A DNA stretch of 45,246 nt from Crocinitomicaceae bacterium (lineage in GTDB: Bacteria; Bacteroidota; Bacteroidia; Flavobacteriales_D; Sanyastnellaceae), in contig PACT01000027.1 in NCBI GenBank assembly GCA_002700285.1, forward strand, positions 1 through 45,246. Reading direction: 5' to 3'. The notes beneath the pieces are model-generated. The model saw only the letters and a list, made by a program, of their open reading frames with translations, was not told the DNA's origin and searched no databases. Positions 24,156 through 33,986 of the stretch are shown piece after piece (positions within the stretch are counted from its first letter, which is position 1; every line of letters begins with the position of its first letter). Both the position numbers and the translations under genes were made by a program.

Positions 24156-25469
24156 CTATTGTTCTTCTTCTTTTTCAAACCAATCTTTAATATTCTTCAC
24201 GAAATCTTCCATGAATCCTTGGCGACGTTTAACATCAGGTTCGATCTTTGTTGTCATAGAAGCAGTACTTTCACTTTCTTCATAACCTCGGATCACAAGG
24301 CCGACACCTGTTGAGAATGATGGGATATTCGTGTCTTTCGGTGGCTCGTAAAGATGTTCATTCGGATATCCCACCCTGCAGTCAAGTCCAGTATGGTACT
24401 GAAACAGCTGTGTGATATGTCTCAATTGACTTCCGCCACCCGTAACAACAATACCTCCGATCAATTGATCGCCTAACCCTGACGCTTTTATTTCATAGTG
24501 TACATGTTCGATGATTTCGACCATCCTCGCTTCAATGATACTTGCTAGATTCCTCAAAGAAATTTCTTTCGGTTTACGTCCTTGTAACCCTGGGATACAG
24601 ACGAGTTCATTGTCCTTCATTTCTTGTGCAAGGGCTGAACCAAATTTACATTTAAGTTTTTCAGCCTGTTTGCTCATAATATTACATCCTTGGCTGATGT
24701 CACTGCTTATGACTTTTCCTCCAAATGGAATCACAGCTGTATGTCTGATGATTCCATCTTGAAAAATTGCGATATCTGTTGTGCCACCTCCAATGTCAAC
24801 CAATGCTATGCCCGCTTCTTTTTCTTCTTCTGTAAGTACAGATGAGGACGAGGCCAGTGGTTCAAGAACAAGCTGGTCGATTTCTAATCCTGCTTTTGTA
24901 ATGCACTTGTAAATATTTCGTGCTGCTGCGATATCTCCAGTAATGATGTGGAAGTTTGCCTCCAAACGAATGCCAGCCATTCCCACGGGGTCTTTGATGC
25001 CAGGTTCACTATCCACAGTAAATTCCTGGGGAAGTACGTGTAATATTTGTGCGCCTGGAGGCATGACCAACCTTCGCATATCTTCCACAAGGGCATTGAT
25101 GTCTGATTGGCGAATTTCATCATCTAGATTTTCTCTAGTAATCATACCTCTGTGCTGAAGGCTTTTGATGTGTTGACCTGCAATCCCGACGTTGACGACT
25201 TTGATTTCCACGCCTGAATCCTCCTCAGCAGCTTGGACAGCGAGCTTGATGGATTGAACAGTCCGTTCAATATTTGAAACGACTCCACGAGACACCCCTA
25301 CGGAATCACTTTTTCCATACCCCAGGATTTCGATTTTCCCATGCGCAGTTCTTTGGCCTACAAAACAAGCAATTTTTGTTGTTCCTATATCTAGACCGAC
25401 GATTATTTCAGGGTCAGGTGATTGTAAATCTTTTTCCATGGGTTTCGTATTGCGGTAATTAGTAGACAT
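24156..25469 (-). CDS. ftsA: Cell division protein FtsA
   Basis: A 437-residue actin-like ATPase that tethers FtsZ to the membrane. Phosphate-1 motif VGLDIGTTKIACFVG lies near residues 24-38, phosphate-2 ALVDIGGGTTDIAIF near 225, and the adenosine motif GGIVVTGGGSQLRHI further on. The C-terminus ends with an amphipathic helix (FMEDFVKNIKDWFEKE), the membrane-targeting sequence. ATG 25469 overlaps ftsQ by 11 bases; an ATG at 25439 (MEKDLQS) would remove the overlap and is equally possible. Confidence 0.96.
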   Translation of the reverse strand: MSTNYRNTKPMEKDLQSPDPEIIVGLDIGTTKIACFVGQRTAHGKIEILGYGKSDSVGVSRGVVSNIERTVQSIKLAVQAAEEDSGVEIKVVNVGIAGQHIKSLQHRGMITRENLDDEIRQSDINALVEDMRRLVMPPGAQILHVLPQEFTVDSEPGIKDPVGMAGIRLEANFHIITGDIAAARNIYKCITKAGLEIDQLVLEPLASSSSVLTEEEKEAGIALVDIGGGTTDIAIFQDGIIRHTAVIPFGGKVISSDISQGCNIMSKQAEKLKCKFGSALAQEMKDNELVCIPGLQGRKPKEISLRNLASIIEARMVEIIEHVHYEIKASGLGDQLIGGIVVTGGGSQLRHITQLFQYHTGLDCRVGYPNEHLYEPPKDTNIPSFSTGVGLVIRGYEESESTASMTTKIEPDVKRRQGFMEDFVKNIKDWFEKEEEQ

Positions 25470-26187
25470 GTCGTTTCGCGATCACTTGATCCTTGTAGCT
25501 CAAATCAATACGTGCGTACTTCTTTAAGTTTCCAGACTTTATTTGGGCTCTGTAAAAAGTGATTAAATTTCTACGTTGAATATCGGGGTCTTGTTCCAAA
25601 CCAAGAAATATTCTAGATCCTATTCTAGGAACGAGTTCTAATCCACCCTTTTTGTCAACGATGATTTGATCGATTAAAGCAGACCAAAAAGCATCTCCCT
25701 CTGTCGCGTCAATGAATCCAATTCCTTTGAGCGCATCCTCGTAGCTTTTTGCATGTATAATTGGAACGCGGGCAGTGTATTGCTCGTCGAGATACATATA
25801 CTTATCCTGTTCATCGATATAATAGTCACCTTCTAGTTCTGAGTGTACCCGAGCTTTCGGATTCTTTTGTCTGAGATTTAGATGTAATTCTCCATCTAGG
25901 GTGGGGTAAATATTTGCTGATTGTACAGAAGGGATGAGCATGATATGCTCATAAATTTCATAAAGAGGTATGTTTTTTTCTATCAATCCGATGACTGGCC
26001 CATAGGTGTCAAGATGTTCACGGACTCTTAAGGGCGTTAAGAACTGTGTTCCCTCAGCCCCCACAATGAGTATTTCAATTGAATTAATTCGTTTTTCAGC
26101 TTTATCAATTGTTGCAAAACCTAACAAAACCAATATACCCCCAAGAATAAGGGAAATACTGAGGATTGTTACTGTGCTGTTTTTCAT
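25459..26187 (-). CDS. ftsQ: Cell division protein FtsQ
   Basis: A 242-residue bitopic division protein. It has a short cytoplasmic N-terminus, one membrane helix (TILSISLILGGILVLLGFA), a POTRA-like region (from IEILIVGAEG to QSANIYPTLDGELHLNLRQ) and a beta domain (IDQIIVDKKGGLELVPRIG) typical of FtsQ/DivIB. FtsQ links cytoplasmic division proteins with the septal wall synthases. It sits between murC (6-base gap) and ftsA (overlap), its normal place in the Bacteroidota dcw cluster. Sequence conservation in this family is low, so position adds much to the call. Confidence 0.88.
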   Translation of the reverse strand: MKNSTVTILSISLILGGILVLLGFATIDKAEKRINSIEILIVGAEGTQFLTPLRVREHLDTYGPVIGLIEKNIPLYEIYEHIMLIPSVQSANIYPTLDGELHLNLRQKNPKARVHSELEGDYYIDEQDKYMYLDEQYTARVPIIHAKSYEDALKGIGFIDATEGDAFWSALIDQIIVDKKGGLELVPRIGSRIFLGLEQDPDIQRRNLITFYRAQIKSGNLKKYARIDLSYKDQVIAKRHVY

Positions 26188-26193
26188 TTTGAT

Positions 26194-27570
26194 TCAGGCG
26201 TATGTTGAACTCCATTTTTTGAGGGAAGGGACGAGTAAATCGATGTCTCCTGCTCCTACAGATAAAAGAACATCTACTTGGTGCTCCTTTAAGTTCTCGA
26301 AGATGGAATTTTTCGTGGAAGTTTCTGCGTGGGGGTGCGATATCTTTTCAAATAACGATTGTGTATTGAAACCGTCTATTTCGTTTTCTCTCGCAGCGTA
26401 AATAGGAAGCAGTATTAACCTGTCTACTTTATTCAATTCAACACGAAAGCCCTCTTGCTGATCTTGCGTTCTGGAAAATAAATGAGGTTGAAAAATAACG
26501 GTTAAATGTCTTCCTGGGAAATGCGTTCTAACGGCTTCGATTGTTTTTTTAAGTTCAGTTGGATGATGTGCATAGTCATCAATATAAACAGACTTTGAGG
26601 TGTGTGTGTGTATTTGAAACCTCCTGTAAATACCAGAGAATGAAGCCAAACGAGATTTTATCATGTCCACTTCCACACCGGCATTGTAGGCCATTGCTGA
26701 TGCGGCAATGATATTTTCTAGATTGTGCAACCCCATCATATTGACAGAGATGTTTTTCACTACTGTTTCTTTGTTGTTCAGATTTAAATCAAATTTTAAA
26801 CCCAAAGAGGACCCATCAATTTGAGAGGCTGAATGCGTGAGTTGTAAACCGGATTGTTCAATGCCATATGTTTCTAGATTTGCCCTTTTGTCAAATTTTC
26901 GTGCAATTTCATGACAGACAATTAATTTCTCCTTCACCTTATCTGCGAAAATCTCAAAAGCTTCTACAAAACGTTCTTCATTTCCATAGATATCCAAATG
27001 ATCTGGATCTAGAGATGTAATTACAGCATGTGTTGGACTTAGGCTATGAAAGCTTCTGTCGAATTCGTCTGCTTCAACGACGGTCCATTTGGCCTTATCA
27101 GACCAGTAAAAATTACTTTTTGTATTTGCTGAAATACCACCTATGAATGCGTTACATCCATTTTCAGTTCCAGCTACTATGTGCGCAAGTATCGCAGTTA
27201 TTGATGTTTTGCCGTGTGTGCCAGCAATCGCTAAAGTCGGTTTGTTCTCAGTAATTTGTCCCAGAAATTCTGACCGCTTAATGGCCTTGTGTCCTGCTTG
27301 TTTTAAATGGACGAGATGTGGATGACTTGATGGTACTGCAGGTGTGGTGATCAAAATAAGCTTGCCCGGTTCGGCCTTCACAGCATCCGGTATAGCGCTC
27401 ACTGAAGGTTCATAATTCACATGTGCACCTTCCCGAACGAGTTCTTGTGTGAGTTTGGTTTTTACTTTATCATATCCATATACTTTGCAGCCGTTTTTAA
27501 GCAAGTATCGTGCAATTGCACTCATCCCTGCGCCGCCTACACCTATCAGATATGCAACTGAGGAAATCAT
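26194..27570 (-). CDS. murC: UDP-N-acetylmuramate--L-alanine ligase
   Basis: A 458-residue ATP-dependent ligase that adds L-alanine to UDP-MurNAc, the first amino acid of the peptidoglycan stem. The N-terminal Rossmann motif is IGVGGAGMSAIA (residues 8-19), the ATP loop IAGTHGKTS (about 114-122), with TSLDPDHLDIYG and the C-terminal domain segment VYIDDYAHHPTELKKTI, all diagnostic of MurC. It lies between murG (two-base gap) and ftsQ, and its length is normal. Cytoplasmic. Confidence 0.96.
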   Translation of the reverse strand: MISSVAYLIGVGGAGMSAIARYLLKNGCKVYGYDKVKTKLTQELVREGAHVNYEPSVSAIPDAVKAEPGKLILITTPAVPSSHPHLVHLKQAGHKAIKRSEFLGQITENKPTLAIAGTHGKTSITAILAHIVAGTENGCNAFIGGISANTKSNFYWSDKAKWTVVEADEFDRSFHSLSPTHAVITSLDPDHLDIYGNEERFVEAFEIFADKVKEKLIVCHEIARKFDKRANLETYGIEQSGLQLTHSASQIDGSSLGLKFDLNLNNKETVVKNISVNMMGLHNLENIIAASAMAYNAGVEVDMIKSRLASFSGIYRRFQIHTHTSKSVYIDDYAHHPTELKKTIEAVRTHFPGRHLTVIFQPHLFSRTQDQQEGFRVELNKVDRLILLPIYAARENEIDGFNTQSLFEKISHPHAETSTKNSIFENLKEHQVDVLLSVGAGDIDLLVPSLKKWSSTYA

Positions 27571-27572
27571 AT

Positions 27573-28757
27573 TTATTGATTTAGAAGCTTCTCGACCTCA
27601 TTTACAATGATGACAGATGCATTGGGTCTAGACGCCGTTTTCAGTGCGGTCATCATGGCTTCACATTTTTCCGGATCAAATAACAAATCTTCTATCTCCA
27701 CTCTGAGGTTCTCAACGACATGACGATCCTCCACAAGGATAGAAGCACCTCTTTTTACGAGGGACAATGCATTCTTAGTTTGGTGATCTTCTGAAACGTG
27801 AGGTGATGGAATGAGGATTGTAGGTTTTGCAACCAAGGCAAGTTCTGAAATCGACATCGCTCCAGCTCTACTTGCGATGATATCTGCCGCAGCATAAGCC
27901 AAATCCATTCTGTCGATAAATCCCAAGCAATTTACTGAACGTGCTATTTTTGGGTGTTTCTTTTCGAAATCTTTTAACCAGGCCAAGTTCTCATCCAAGA
28001 AACGTGCGCCGCATTGCCAAATAATCGAGTAGGGAAGGACTTGTTTGGTTTGTTCTAACGACGCGTAATATTCCATGACATTTTTTACGGCGGAATTCAT
28101 AGATTTGGCCCCCAAACTTCCACCCATAATGAAAATAATGGGCGTATCATTCTTGAAGTTAAAATGGGCGCTGGATTCTGATTTAGGTGGCGTGTGTTTT
28201 GAATCAGCGAGTTTCAAAACGTTTGATCGGAGTGGATTTCCAGTTTCTACGATCCGTTCTTTTGGAAACCATCTTTCTAAACCGGGGAATCCGGCACATA
28301 CAGTTTGTACTTTATTTGCGAGGATTCGATTAGTAATTCCCGGAAAAGAGTTTTGTTCTTGAATTAACGTAGGGATGCCTTTTTTTGAGGCTCTAAATAA
28401 CAAAGGCCCACTCGCAAACCCACCCACTCCAATCACAATTTGTGGCCTGTATTTACGGAGCAATCTTCCAGCTTTAATAAGACTACTTATCAGTTTAAAT
28501 GGAAAACTGAGGTTTTTCAGGCTGTTGATTTTACGTTCAATTCCACTGATCCAAAGCCCATCGATGTCATAGCCTGCAGCAGGTACTTTTTCCATTTCCA
28601 TTCTGCCTAATGCACCTACAAATCTGATTTCTACATCGGGGTTTCTATGGACAATTTCATCGGCAATTGCAAGGGCAGGATGTATGTGCCCACCAGTTCC
28701 ACCTCCTGAAATAAGGACACGTCTTATTTTATTTGAAGCTTCAGGATTCGTATTCAT
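27573..28757 (-). CDS. murG: UDP-GlcNAc:lipid I N-acetylglucosaminyltransferase MurG
   Basis: A 394-residue GT-B glycosyltransferase that converts lipid I to lipid II at the inner face of the membrane. The acceptor-binding loop SGGGTGGHIHPALAIAD is at about residues 17-33, GVGGFASGPLLF is the second glycine-rich loop, and GGSLGAKSMN opens the donor domain; SRAGAMSISELALVAKPTILIPSP is the UDP-GlcNAc site. The start overlaps the ftsW stop by four bases (28754-28757), indicating translational coupling. Confidence 0.96.
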   Translation of the reverse strand: MNTNPEASNKIRRVLISGGGTGGHIHPALAIADEIVHRNPDVEIRFVGALGRMEMEKVPAAGYDIDGLWISGIERKINSLKNLSFPFKLISSLIKAGRLLRKYRPQIVIGVGGFASGPLLFRASKKGIPTLIQEQNSFPGITNRILANKVQTVCAGFPGLERWFPKERIVETGNPLRSNVLKLADSKHTPPKSESSAHFNFKNDTPIIFIMGGSLGAKSMNSAVKNVMEYYASLEQTKQVLPYSIIWQCGARFLDENLAWLKDFEKKHPKIARSVNCLGFIDRMDLAYAAADIIASRAGAMSISELALVAKPTILIPSPHVSEDHQTKNALSLVKRGASILVEDRHVVENLRVEIEDLLFDPEKCEAMMTALKTASRPNASVIIVNEVEKLLNQ

Positions 28758-29932
28758 TGTTTTTTATTGAGCATGGGTGCTCTACTCACAGCCAAGATCA
28801 TTCCGATTGAGAGGCAAGTGAATATGAGTGACGTGCCACCGTAGCTCAAAAGTGGCAGAGGTTGACCTGTAGTCGGAAATAACCTTACGGCAACCCCCAT
28901 ATTTATTAAAGCTTGTACGGTAACAAGAAGGCTTAATCCCATTGCCAGATAACTGCCAAATGGTCTGTCACATTTCCTTGCTGCTTGAATACTTCTGAAT
29001 AACAATATGAAATATAACAGCGCCAATCCGACACCTCCAAGGACAGATCCCCATTCTTCGATTACAAATGCATAAATCATATCTGAGTATGGGTGTGGCA
29101 AGAAATTTCTTGATGTTCCACTTCCTGGTCCTGATGGTAAAAACCCTCCGCGATGAATCGCAACTTGCGCAAGATCTATTTGGTAATCCTCATCTGAATT
29201 TTTAGTTATCTCTATATCAGGCGAACGATGAAAACCAGCAAATTGTTCAACACGATTAACCCATACTCCGCTTCTTGGTATCAAGTTTGGTGCAGCTTTA
29301 CTCACCCCATAAATAGTGAATCCGGCTACGACAATCAAACCAAATATTGACGCCATACCTTTAAAAGGGACGCCACCCACAAAGAGCATTCCCAGTGCCA
29401 CTACTCCTAAAAGTGCAGCTGTAGAAAAGTCCGCAGGAAGAATAAGTCCACACACCAAACCTATTCTCATCAACATCGGGAGAACCTCTCCTTTAAAATC
29501 ATTTAACCTTTCGCGTCGAACATGTAATTCCTTCGCCAGCCAAAGTACCAAACCTACTTTTGCGAAATCAGATGTTTGGAGCGTGAGGCCTATAAAGGGC
29601 ACTTTGATCCAACGCCTGGCCTCGTTAATGTCTGAGCCAAAGAGGAGGGTCATCACAAGCGCTAATACTGCAAAAACCAACACAACATTTGCGATCCGTG
29701 CAAAGTATTTATAATGAACTTTATGAACGACATACATGATCACAAGCCCCATGACTAAGAGTCCACCTTGCTTCATGAGAAACCTCAGAGAGTCGCCATT
29801 TGCTTTATATGCAAGTGACGAGATTGCACTGTAGACTGATAGCAGAGACCAAACACTAAGAATTAGTGCGATCATCCAAATCACTTTGTCTCCCTCGAGT
29901 CTTCCTCGAATACTATGTACCCAATTAGCCAT
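28754..29932 (-). CDS. ftsW: SEDS septal peptidoglycan polymerase FtsW
   Basis: A 392-residue polytopic membrane protein of the SEDS family, which polymerises lipid II at the septum with its partner FtsI. About ten hydrophobic segments are visible. Conserved SEDS elements include SDFAKVGLVLWLAKEL, LPADFSTAALLG, the DYQIDLAQVAIHRGG loop leading to GPGSGTSRNFLPHPYSDMIYA, and the C-terminal PLLSYGGTSLI. Given its place in the dcw cluster it is FtsW rather than RodA. It lies six bases after murD. Confidence 0.96.
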   Translation of the reverse strand: MANWVHSIRGRLEGDKVIWMIALILSVWSLLSVYSAISSLAYKANGDSLRFLMKQGGLLVMGLVIMYVVHKVHYKYFARIANVVLVFAVLALVMTLLFGSDINEARRWIKVPFIGLTLQTSDFAKVGLVLWLAKELHVRRERLNDFKGEVLPMLMRIGLVCGLILPADFSTAALLGVVALGMLFVGGVPFKGMASIFGLIVVAGFTIYGVSKAAPNLIPRSGVWVNRVEQFAGFHRSPDIEITKNSDEDYQIDLAQVAIHRGGFLPSGPGSGTSRNFLPHPYSDMIYAFVIEEWGSVLGGVGLALLYFILLFRSIQAARKCDRPFGSYLAMGLSLLVTVQALINMGVAVRLFPTTGQPLPLLSYGGTSLIFTCLSIGMILAVSRAPMLNKKQ

Positions 29933-29938
29933 ACAGGA

Positions 29939-30553
29939 TTAAAGTCCCTTTACAGCGTTCTTAAATTTGTTGCCTCTTTCTTCATAGCTCCCGAAAATAT
30001 CGAAGCTCGCACAAGCAGGAGAGAGCAATACAGTGTCATGAGGCAACCCTAAGTCATACGCGATTTGAACTGCATCTTCTGCAGTCTTCGCCATGTGGAT
30101 AGTATCGACTTTGGAAGAAAATGTATCAATTAATTTTGAGTTATCCTTTCCCAAGCAGATAAGATGTTTCACCTTTTCCTCTACCAGGGGTATAAGGTCT
30201 CGGTAGTCGTTTCCTTTGTCAACACCTCCAGCAATCCATACAACAGGCGACTTCATGCACTCTAGTGCATACCAAACGCTGTTGACATTTGTTGCTTTGC
30301 TGTCGTTAATGAATCGAATGTTATTAATCGTTGCGACGTATTCCAGCCGGTGTTCGACACCTTCGAAATGCGATAAACTTTCTCGAATTCCCTCACTGCG
30401 GAGTTCTAAAATTCTACCTGTAACACTAGCTGCCATAGAATTGAACAGATTGTGTTTGCCTTGTAGGGCAAGTTTTTGAATGGTCATAGAAAATGGTTTT
30501 TTATGGGGTGTATGTATTGTAAATTCTTTTTTTTTTATTAGTAAGCCCGGCAT
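29939..30553 (-). CDS. murD: MurD C-terminal part, separated by frameshift
   Basis: This 204-codon frame encodes the end of the central domain and all of the C-terminal ligase domain of UDP-MurNAc-L-Ala--D-glutamate ligase. Recognisable MurD features are LQGKHNLFNSMAAS, GVEHRLEYVATINNIRFINDSKATN, VVWIAGGVDKGNDY and LLSPACASFDIFGSYEERGNKFKNAV. It continues directly from the upstream murD frame, but in a +1 frame, through a run of ten A on the coding strand (30536-30527). Dropping one A joins the two halves into a normal MurD. The ATG at 30553 that opens this frame is fortuitous, overlapping the N-terminal part. Probably one gene, not two. Confidence 0.85.
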   Translation of the reverse strand: MPGLLIKKKEFTIHTPHKKPFSMTIQKLALQGKHNLFNSMAASVTGRILELRSEGIRESLSHFEGVEHRLEYVATINNIRFINDSKATNVNSVWYALECMKSPVVWIAGGVDKGNDYRDLIPLVEEKVKHLICLGKDNSKLIDTFSSKVDTIHMAKTAEDAVQIAYDLGLPHDTVLLSPACASFDIFGSYEERGNKFKNAVKGL

Positions 30554-31316
30554 GAAACTTCTCTTGATCTATTAAATCTGTATGAAGAGATTTTATAGAT
30601 GAGACAGATGCGAGACGTGCATTTGTGCCTTTGTCTGAAATCAGTTTTTCAATTTCCTTATCGTCTGAATTGTAAACGAGGAAATCTTTTTGTGTTTGGA
30701 ATTGGGTAATCTTCCATTTTGCCGCGGCATAGTTTTCCATTTTATAATCGTACCTGTCAAGATGATCAGGCGTGATGTTTAGTAAGACAGCGACATCTGG
30801 TCTAAATGATGTAGTGCCGTCTAGTTGGAAGCTACTGGCTTCCACAACAGTCACTTCTGCATCTGTTTTTCTTTCTGCCAAATCTCTCGCCCAGCTCGGC
30901 CCGATGTTGCCGACACATGTTGCATTTATACCCGCGTCAATCAGCATTCGATGAATCATAGCCGTTGTCGTTGTCTTTCCGTTTGCACCTGTAATCGCAA
31001 TGACTTTGCCAGTTGCGTGCCTGCTGGCATATTCAATTTCGCTAATTATTTCAGCGCCGTGTTTTTTGAGTTTGAGGACAGTCGGGGAAGCGTCAGGTAT
31101 TCCCGGACTCTTGACAACGGTTTTGAAAGTCGGCCACTTTTCAGGAGTATGTCCTCCTGTTTCGTAAGCCACACCTGCTGAATCTAACTCGGAAATAAAA
31201 TGGGATTTCCCCTGTCCAGATTCGCTCACATATGGTGTGTCGCCAAGAGCGAGAGCAAGCTTAGCTGCTCCAACACCGCTTTCCCCGGCACCAAGTATGA
31301 GTATTGATTTAGACAT
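30501..31316 (-). CDS. murD: MurD N-terminal part, ends by frameshift at an A10 run
   Basis: This 271-codon frame encodes the UDP-binding and ATP-binding domains of MurD, which adds D-glutamate to UDP-MurNAc-L-alanine in the cytoplasm. It shows ILILGAGESGVGAAKLA at the start, SPGIPDASP, the ATP loop ITGANGKTTTTAMI (about residues 107-120), VEASSFQLDG and LNITPDHLDRYD. Past the A10 run it reads only RIYNTYTP before a stop, whereas the +1 frame carries on into good MurD sequence. As murD is essential, an intact reading must exist: either the base run is mis-sequenced, or slippage at the A run restores the frame. It lies 14 bases after mraY. Confidence 0.88.
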   Translation of the reverse strand: MSKSILILGAGESGVGAAKLALALGDTPYVSESGQGKSHFISELDSAGVAYETGGHTPEKWPTFKTVVKSPGIPDASPTVLKLKKHGAEIISEIEYASRHATGKVIAITGANGKTTTTAMIHRMLIDAGINATCVGNIGPSWARDLAERKTDAEVTVVEASSFQLDGTTSFRPDVAVLLNITPDHLDRYDYKMENYAAAKWKITQFQTQKDFLVYNSDDKEIEKLISDKGTNARLASVSSIKSLHTDLIDQEKFHAGLTNKKKRIYNTYTP

Positions 31317-31330
31317 TAATTTTATTTGCC

Positions 31331-32521
31331 TTAGCGAACTTTGAGTGTGACAATTGTGATTACAGCGAGTAGAATTCCAACAATCCAGAATCGAGCAGTG
31401 ATTTTCGATTCATGAATATTTTTTTTCTGATAATGATGATGTAATGGAGACATCAAGAAAATTCTTCGTCCTTCTCCATATCGTTTTTTGGTGTATTTAA
31501 ACCAACCCACTTGCAAGACCACGCTGAGATTTTCAATTAAGAAAACACCACACAATACTGGGATGAGAAGTTCTTTTCTGATGCAGATTGCGAAAGCCGC
31601 AATGATTCCTCCAAGAGCGAGCGACCCTGTGTCTCCCATAAAGACTTGAGCTGGATACGAATTGTACCATAAAAAGGCAACGCATGCTCCGACAAATGCC
31701 GCACTAAACACCACGAGTTCTTCCGATCCAGGGATATACATGATATTGAGATACTCTGCGATTAATGTATTTGAGCTTACATATGCTAGGATTGCCAGTG
31801 TAATCCCAATAATTGCACTTGTGCCAGTCGCTAATCCGTCCAGTCCATCTGTGAGATTGGCACCATTTGACACAGCCGTAACAATGAGTATCACGATAGG
31901 GATGAAGACGATCCAGACCCAGACGGTCACATCATTAATGGCCCACTCGATCAACCATGCATAGTCGAAACTGTTGCCTTTGACAAATGGAATGGTGGTT
32001 ACGGTTGATCTTATCTCGTTCCAGACACCATTTTCTCCAAGTTCTTTAATCACCACATCTGGATGCCACATCATAATCGCACCGATAATGATTCCCACTC
32101 CGATTTGTCCTACAATCTTAAACCTACCCGCTAAGCCATCTTTATTTTTCTTATAGACTTTAATGTAATCATCTATAAACCCAATGCTGCCAAGCCACAA
32201 AATGGCAATCATCATCATGTGTGTATACACATTTGTTAAATCAGCAAAAAGCAGTGTGGGCACGAGGATGGCAGTCAAAATAATGATGCCTCCCATCGTG
32301 GGAGTTCCTCGTTTTTCAATTTGTCCTTGGAGTCCCAAATCACGAACAATTTCACCTACTTGTTTTAGTTGAAGCCATTCGATGATTGTCTTTCCAAACG
32401 AAATCCCGATAAACAGCGATGTGAGTAAACTCATTGCCGCTCGGAATGTTACAAATTTGAAAAGACCCGCTCCAGGGAGGTCGTATGCAGCATCTAAATA
32501 TGTAAATAAGTGGTATAACAT
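31331..32521 (-). CDS. mraY: Phospho-N-acetylmuramoyl-pentapeptide transferase MraY
   Basis: A 396-residue polytopic membrane enzyme that transfers phospho-MurNAc-pentapeptide to undecaprenyl phosphate, giving lipid I. Diagnostic motifs are [13 protein letters not shown] (about residues 71-83), [16 protein letters not shown], the catalytic [22 protein letters not shown] and the [11 protein letters not shown] loop near the C-terminus. About ten membrane helices are visible, in keeping with the family. It starts one base after the murE stop in the operon. Confidence 0.97.
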   Translation of the reverse strand: MLYHLFTYLDAAYDLPGAGLFKFVTFRAAMSLLTSLFIGISFGKTIIEWLQLKQVGEIVRDLGLQGQIEKRGTPTMGGIIILTAILVPTLLFADLTNVYTHMMMIAILWLGSIGFIDDYIKVYKKNKDGLAGRFKIVGQIGVGIIIGAIMMWHPDVVIKELGENGVWNEIRSTVTTIPFVKGNSFDYAWLIEWAINDVTVWVWIVFIPIVILIVTAVSNGANLTDGLDGLATGTSAIIGITLAILAYVSSNTLIAEYLNIMYIPGSEELVVFSAAFVGACVAFLWYNSYPAQVFMGDTGSLALGGIIAAFAICIRKELLIPVLCGVFLIENLSVVLQVGWFKYTKKRYGEGRRIFLMSPLHHHYQKKNIHESKITARFWIVGILLAVITIVTLKVR

Positions 32522-32522
32522 G

Positions 32523-33986
32523 TTAAGCTGGTATAAAGGCGTCCATGAGAACTTTGCGATCGTCGAAATCGTGTTTCACTCCATTTATTTCTTGGTAAGT
32601 CTCATGTCCTTTTCCAGCGACAACGACGATGTCTCCGGCTTCAGCAAAAGCAGCAGCGGCTCTTATTGCCTCGCGTCTGTCTGTGATGGAAATGCATTTG
32701 CTTTTGTCGATAGGGTCAAGGCCTGATGTCATGTCCGCAAGGATCATCCCTGGATCTTCCGTGCGTGGATTGTCAGATGTTAGAAACACTCTGTCAGATC
32801 CTGTAGCGGCGACTCTTGCCATGATTGGCCGCTTGGTGATATCTCTATCTCCGCCACAACCCACCACAGTAATTAATCTCTCTCCACCTGTCCTAAATGT
32901 CGCAATTGTGCGGAGGATGTTGTCAAGAGCATCCGGTGTGTGTGCGTAATCTACAATTGCAGTAATGCCATCTGGGCTTTGGACCAGCTCAAATCTTCCT
33001 GGTGGTGGCGTGAGGAGTGACATCTGCGTAAGTGTTTCAAGGCCATCTAATCCCAGAAGTTTTGAAACACCATAAACGGCAGCCAAATTTGAGGCGTTAA
33101 ACCCACCCACTAACCTTGAGTACAGATCCTGACCATCAAGATGTAAGTGCAAACCCTGAAGTTGGTTTTCTATGATTCTCGCTTTGAAGTCTGCCATAGA
33201 GGCAACGCCATAGGTTGTTTTTTCTGCTTTACAGTCAAAGACGAGGTCTTCAAAGTGCGAATCGTCAGAATTGATTAGCGCAAATGCATTTGCGGGTAGG
33301 GAATCGAAAAGCTGCTTTTTTGCCGCGAGATACTTGTCGAAAGTCTCGTGGTAATCAAGGTGGTCATGGGTGATGTTTGTGAAAACTGCGCCGGCAAATG
33401 TTGTTCCAGACAAACGGTTTTGTACAATCGCATGCGAACTGGCTTCGATAAAGCAAAATTTACATCCTGAATCCACCATGTCTCGGAATAAGCTTTGGAG
33501 CGTAAGGGCATCAGGTGTCGTGTGCGTTGCGTCAATAATTTTGTTGTTGATGCGGTTCTCGATTGTCCCCACAAGCCCCGTTTTTCTATCTAACAATCTC
33601 AGCAAACCGTGTAAGAGGGTGACAATTGTGGTTTTGCCGTTTGTGCCTGTTACAGCCACAATCTTCATTTCATGTGAGGGGTGGTCATAATATGCAGAGG
33701 CGATAAACCCAAGCGCCACTGCGCTGTTTTTTACGATGACAACTGTGACAGATTCAGGACGCATAAAGTCTTCAGGAGTCCGTTCGCATACAACAGTGGT
33801 TGCACCATTCGTAATTGCCTGTTTGATGTAGTCATGACCATCAACTTGTGTTCCACAAATTGCAACGAATAGGCTCATCGGTTTGATGACACGGGAATCA
33901 ATACTTATCCCCTCAACGGCAACATTTGTCGTTCCTTGAATCTCTTTGATTCGCGCGTCATATATTAGATCCTTGAGTAGTTTCAC
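32523..33986 (-). CDS. murE: UDP-MurNAc-tripeptide ligase MurE (meso-diaminopimelate type)
   Basis: A 487-residue ligase adding the third stem residue. The ATP loop is [15 protein letters not shown] (about residues 112-126); [10 protein letters not shown] and [16 protein letters not shown] are the middle-domain signatures; and [10 protein letters not shown] carries the DNPR motif that selects meso-diaminopimelate rather than lysine. The protein ends [23 protein letters not shown], the usual MurE terminus. It overlaps ftsI by four bases (33983-33986). murF, its usual partner in other phyla, is absent from this cluster. Confidence 0.96.
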   Translation of the reverse strand: MKLLKDLIYDARIKEIQGTTNVAVEGISIDSRVIKPMSLFVAICGTQVDGHDYIKQAITNGATTVVCERTPEDFMRPESVTVVIVKNSAVALGFIASAYYDHPSHEMKIVAVTGTNGKTTIVTLLHGLLRLLDRKTGLVGTIENRINNKIIDATHTTPDALTLQSLFRDMVDSGCKFCFIEASSHAIVQNRLSGTTFAGAVFTNITHDHLDYHETFDKYLAAKKQLFDSLPANAFALINSDDSHFEDLVFDCKAEKTTYGVASMADFKARIIENQLQGLHLHLDGQDLYSRLVGGFNASNLAAVYGVSKLLGLDGLETLTQMSLLTPPPGRFELVQSPDGITAIVDYAHTPDALDNILRTIATFRTGGERLITVVGCGGDRDITKRPIMARVAATGSDRVFLTSDNPRTEDPGMILADMTSGLDPIDKSKCISITDRREAIRAAAAFAEAGDIVVVAGKGHETYQEINGVKHDFDDRKVLMDAFIPA

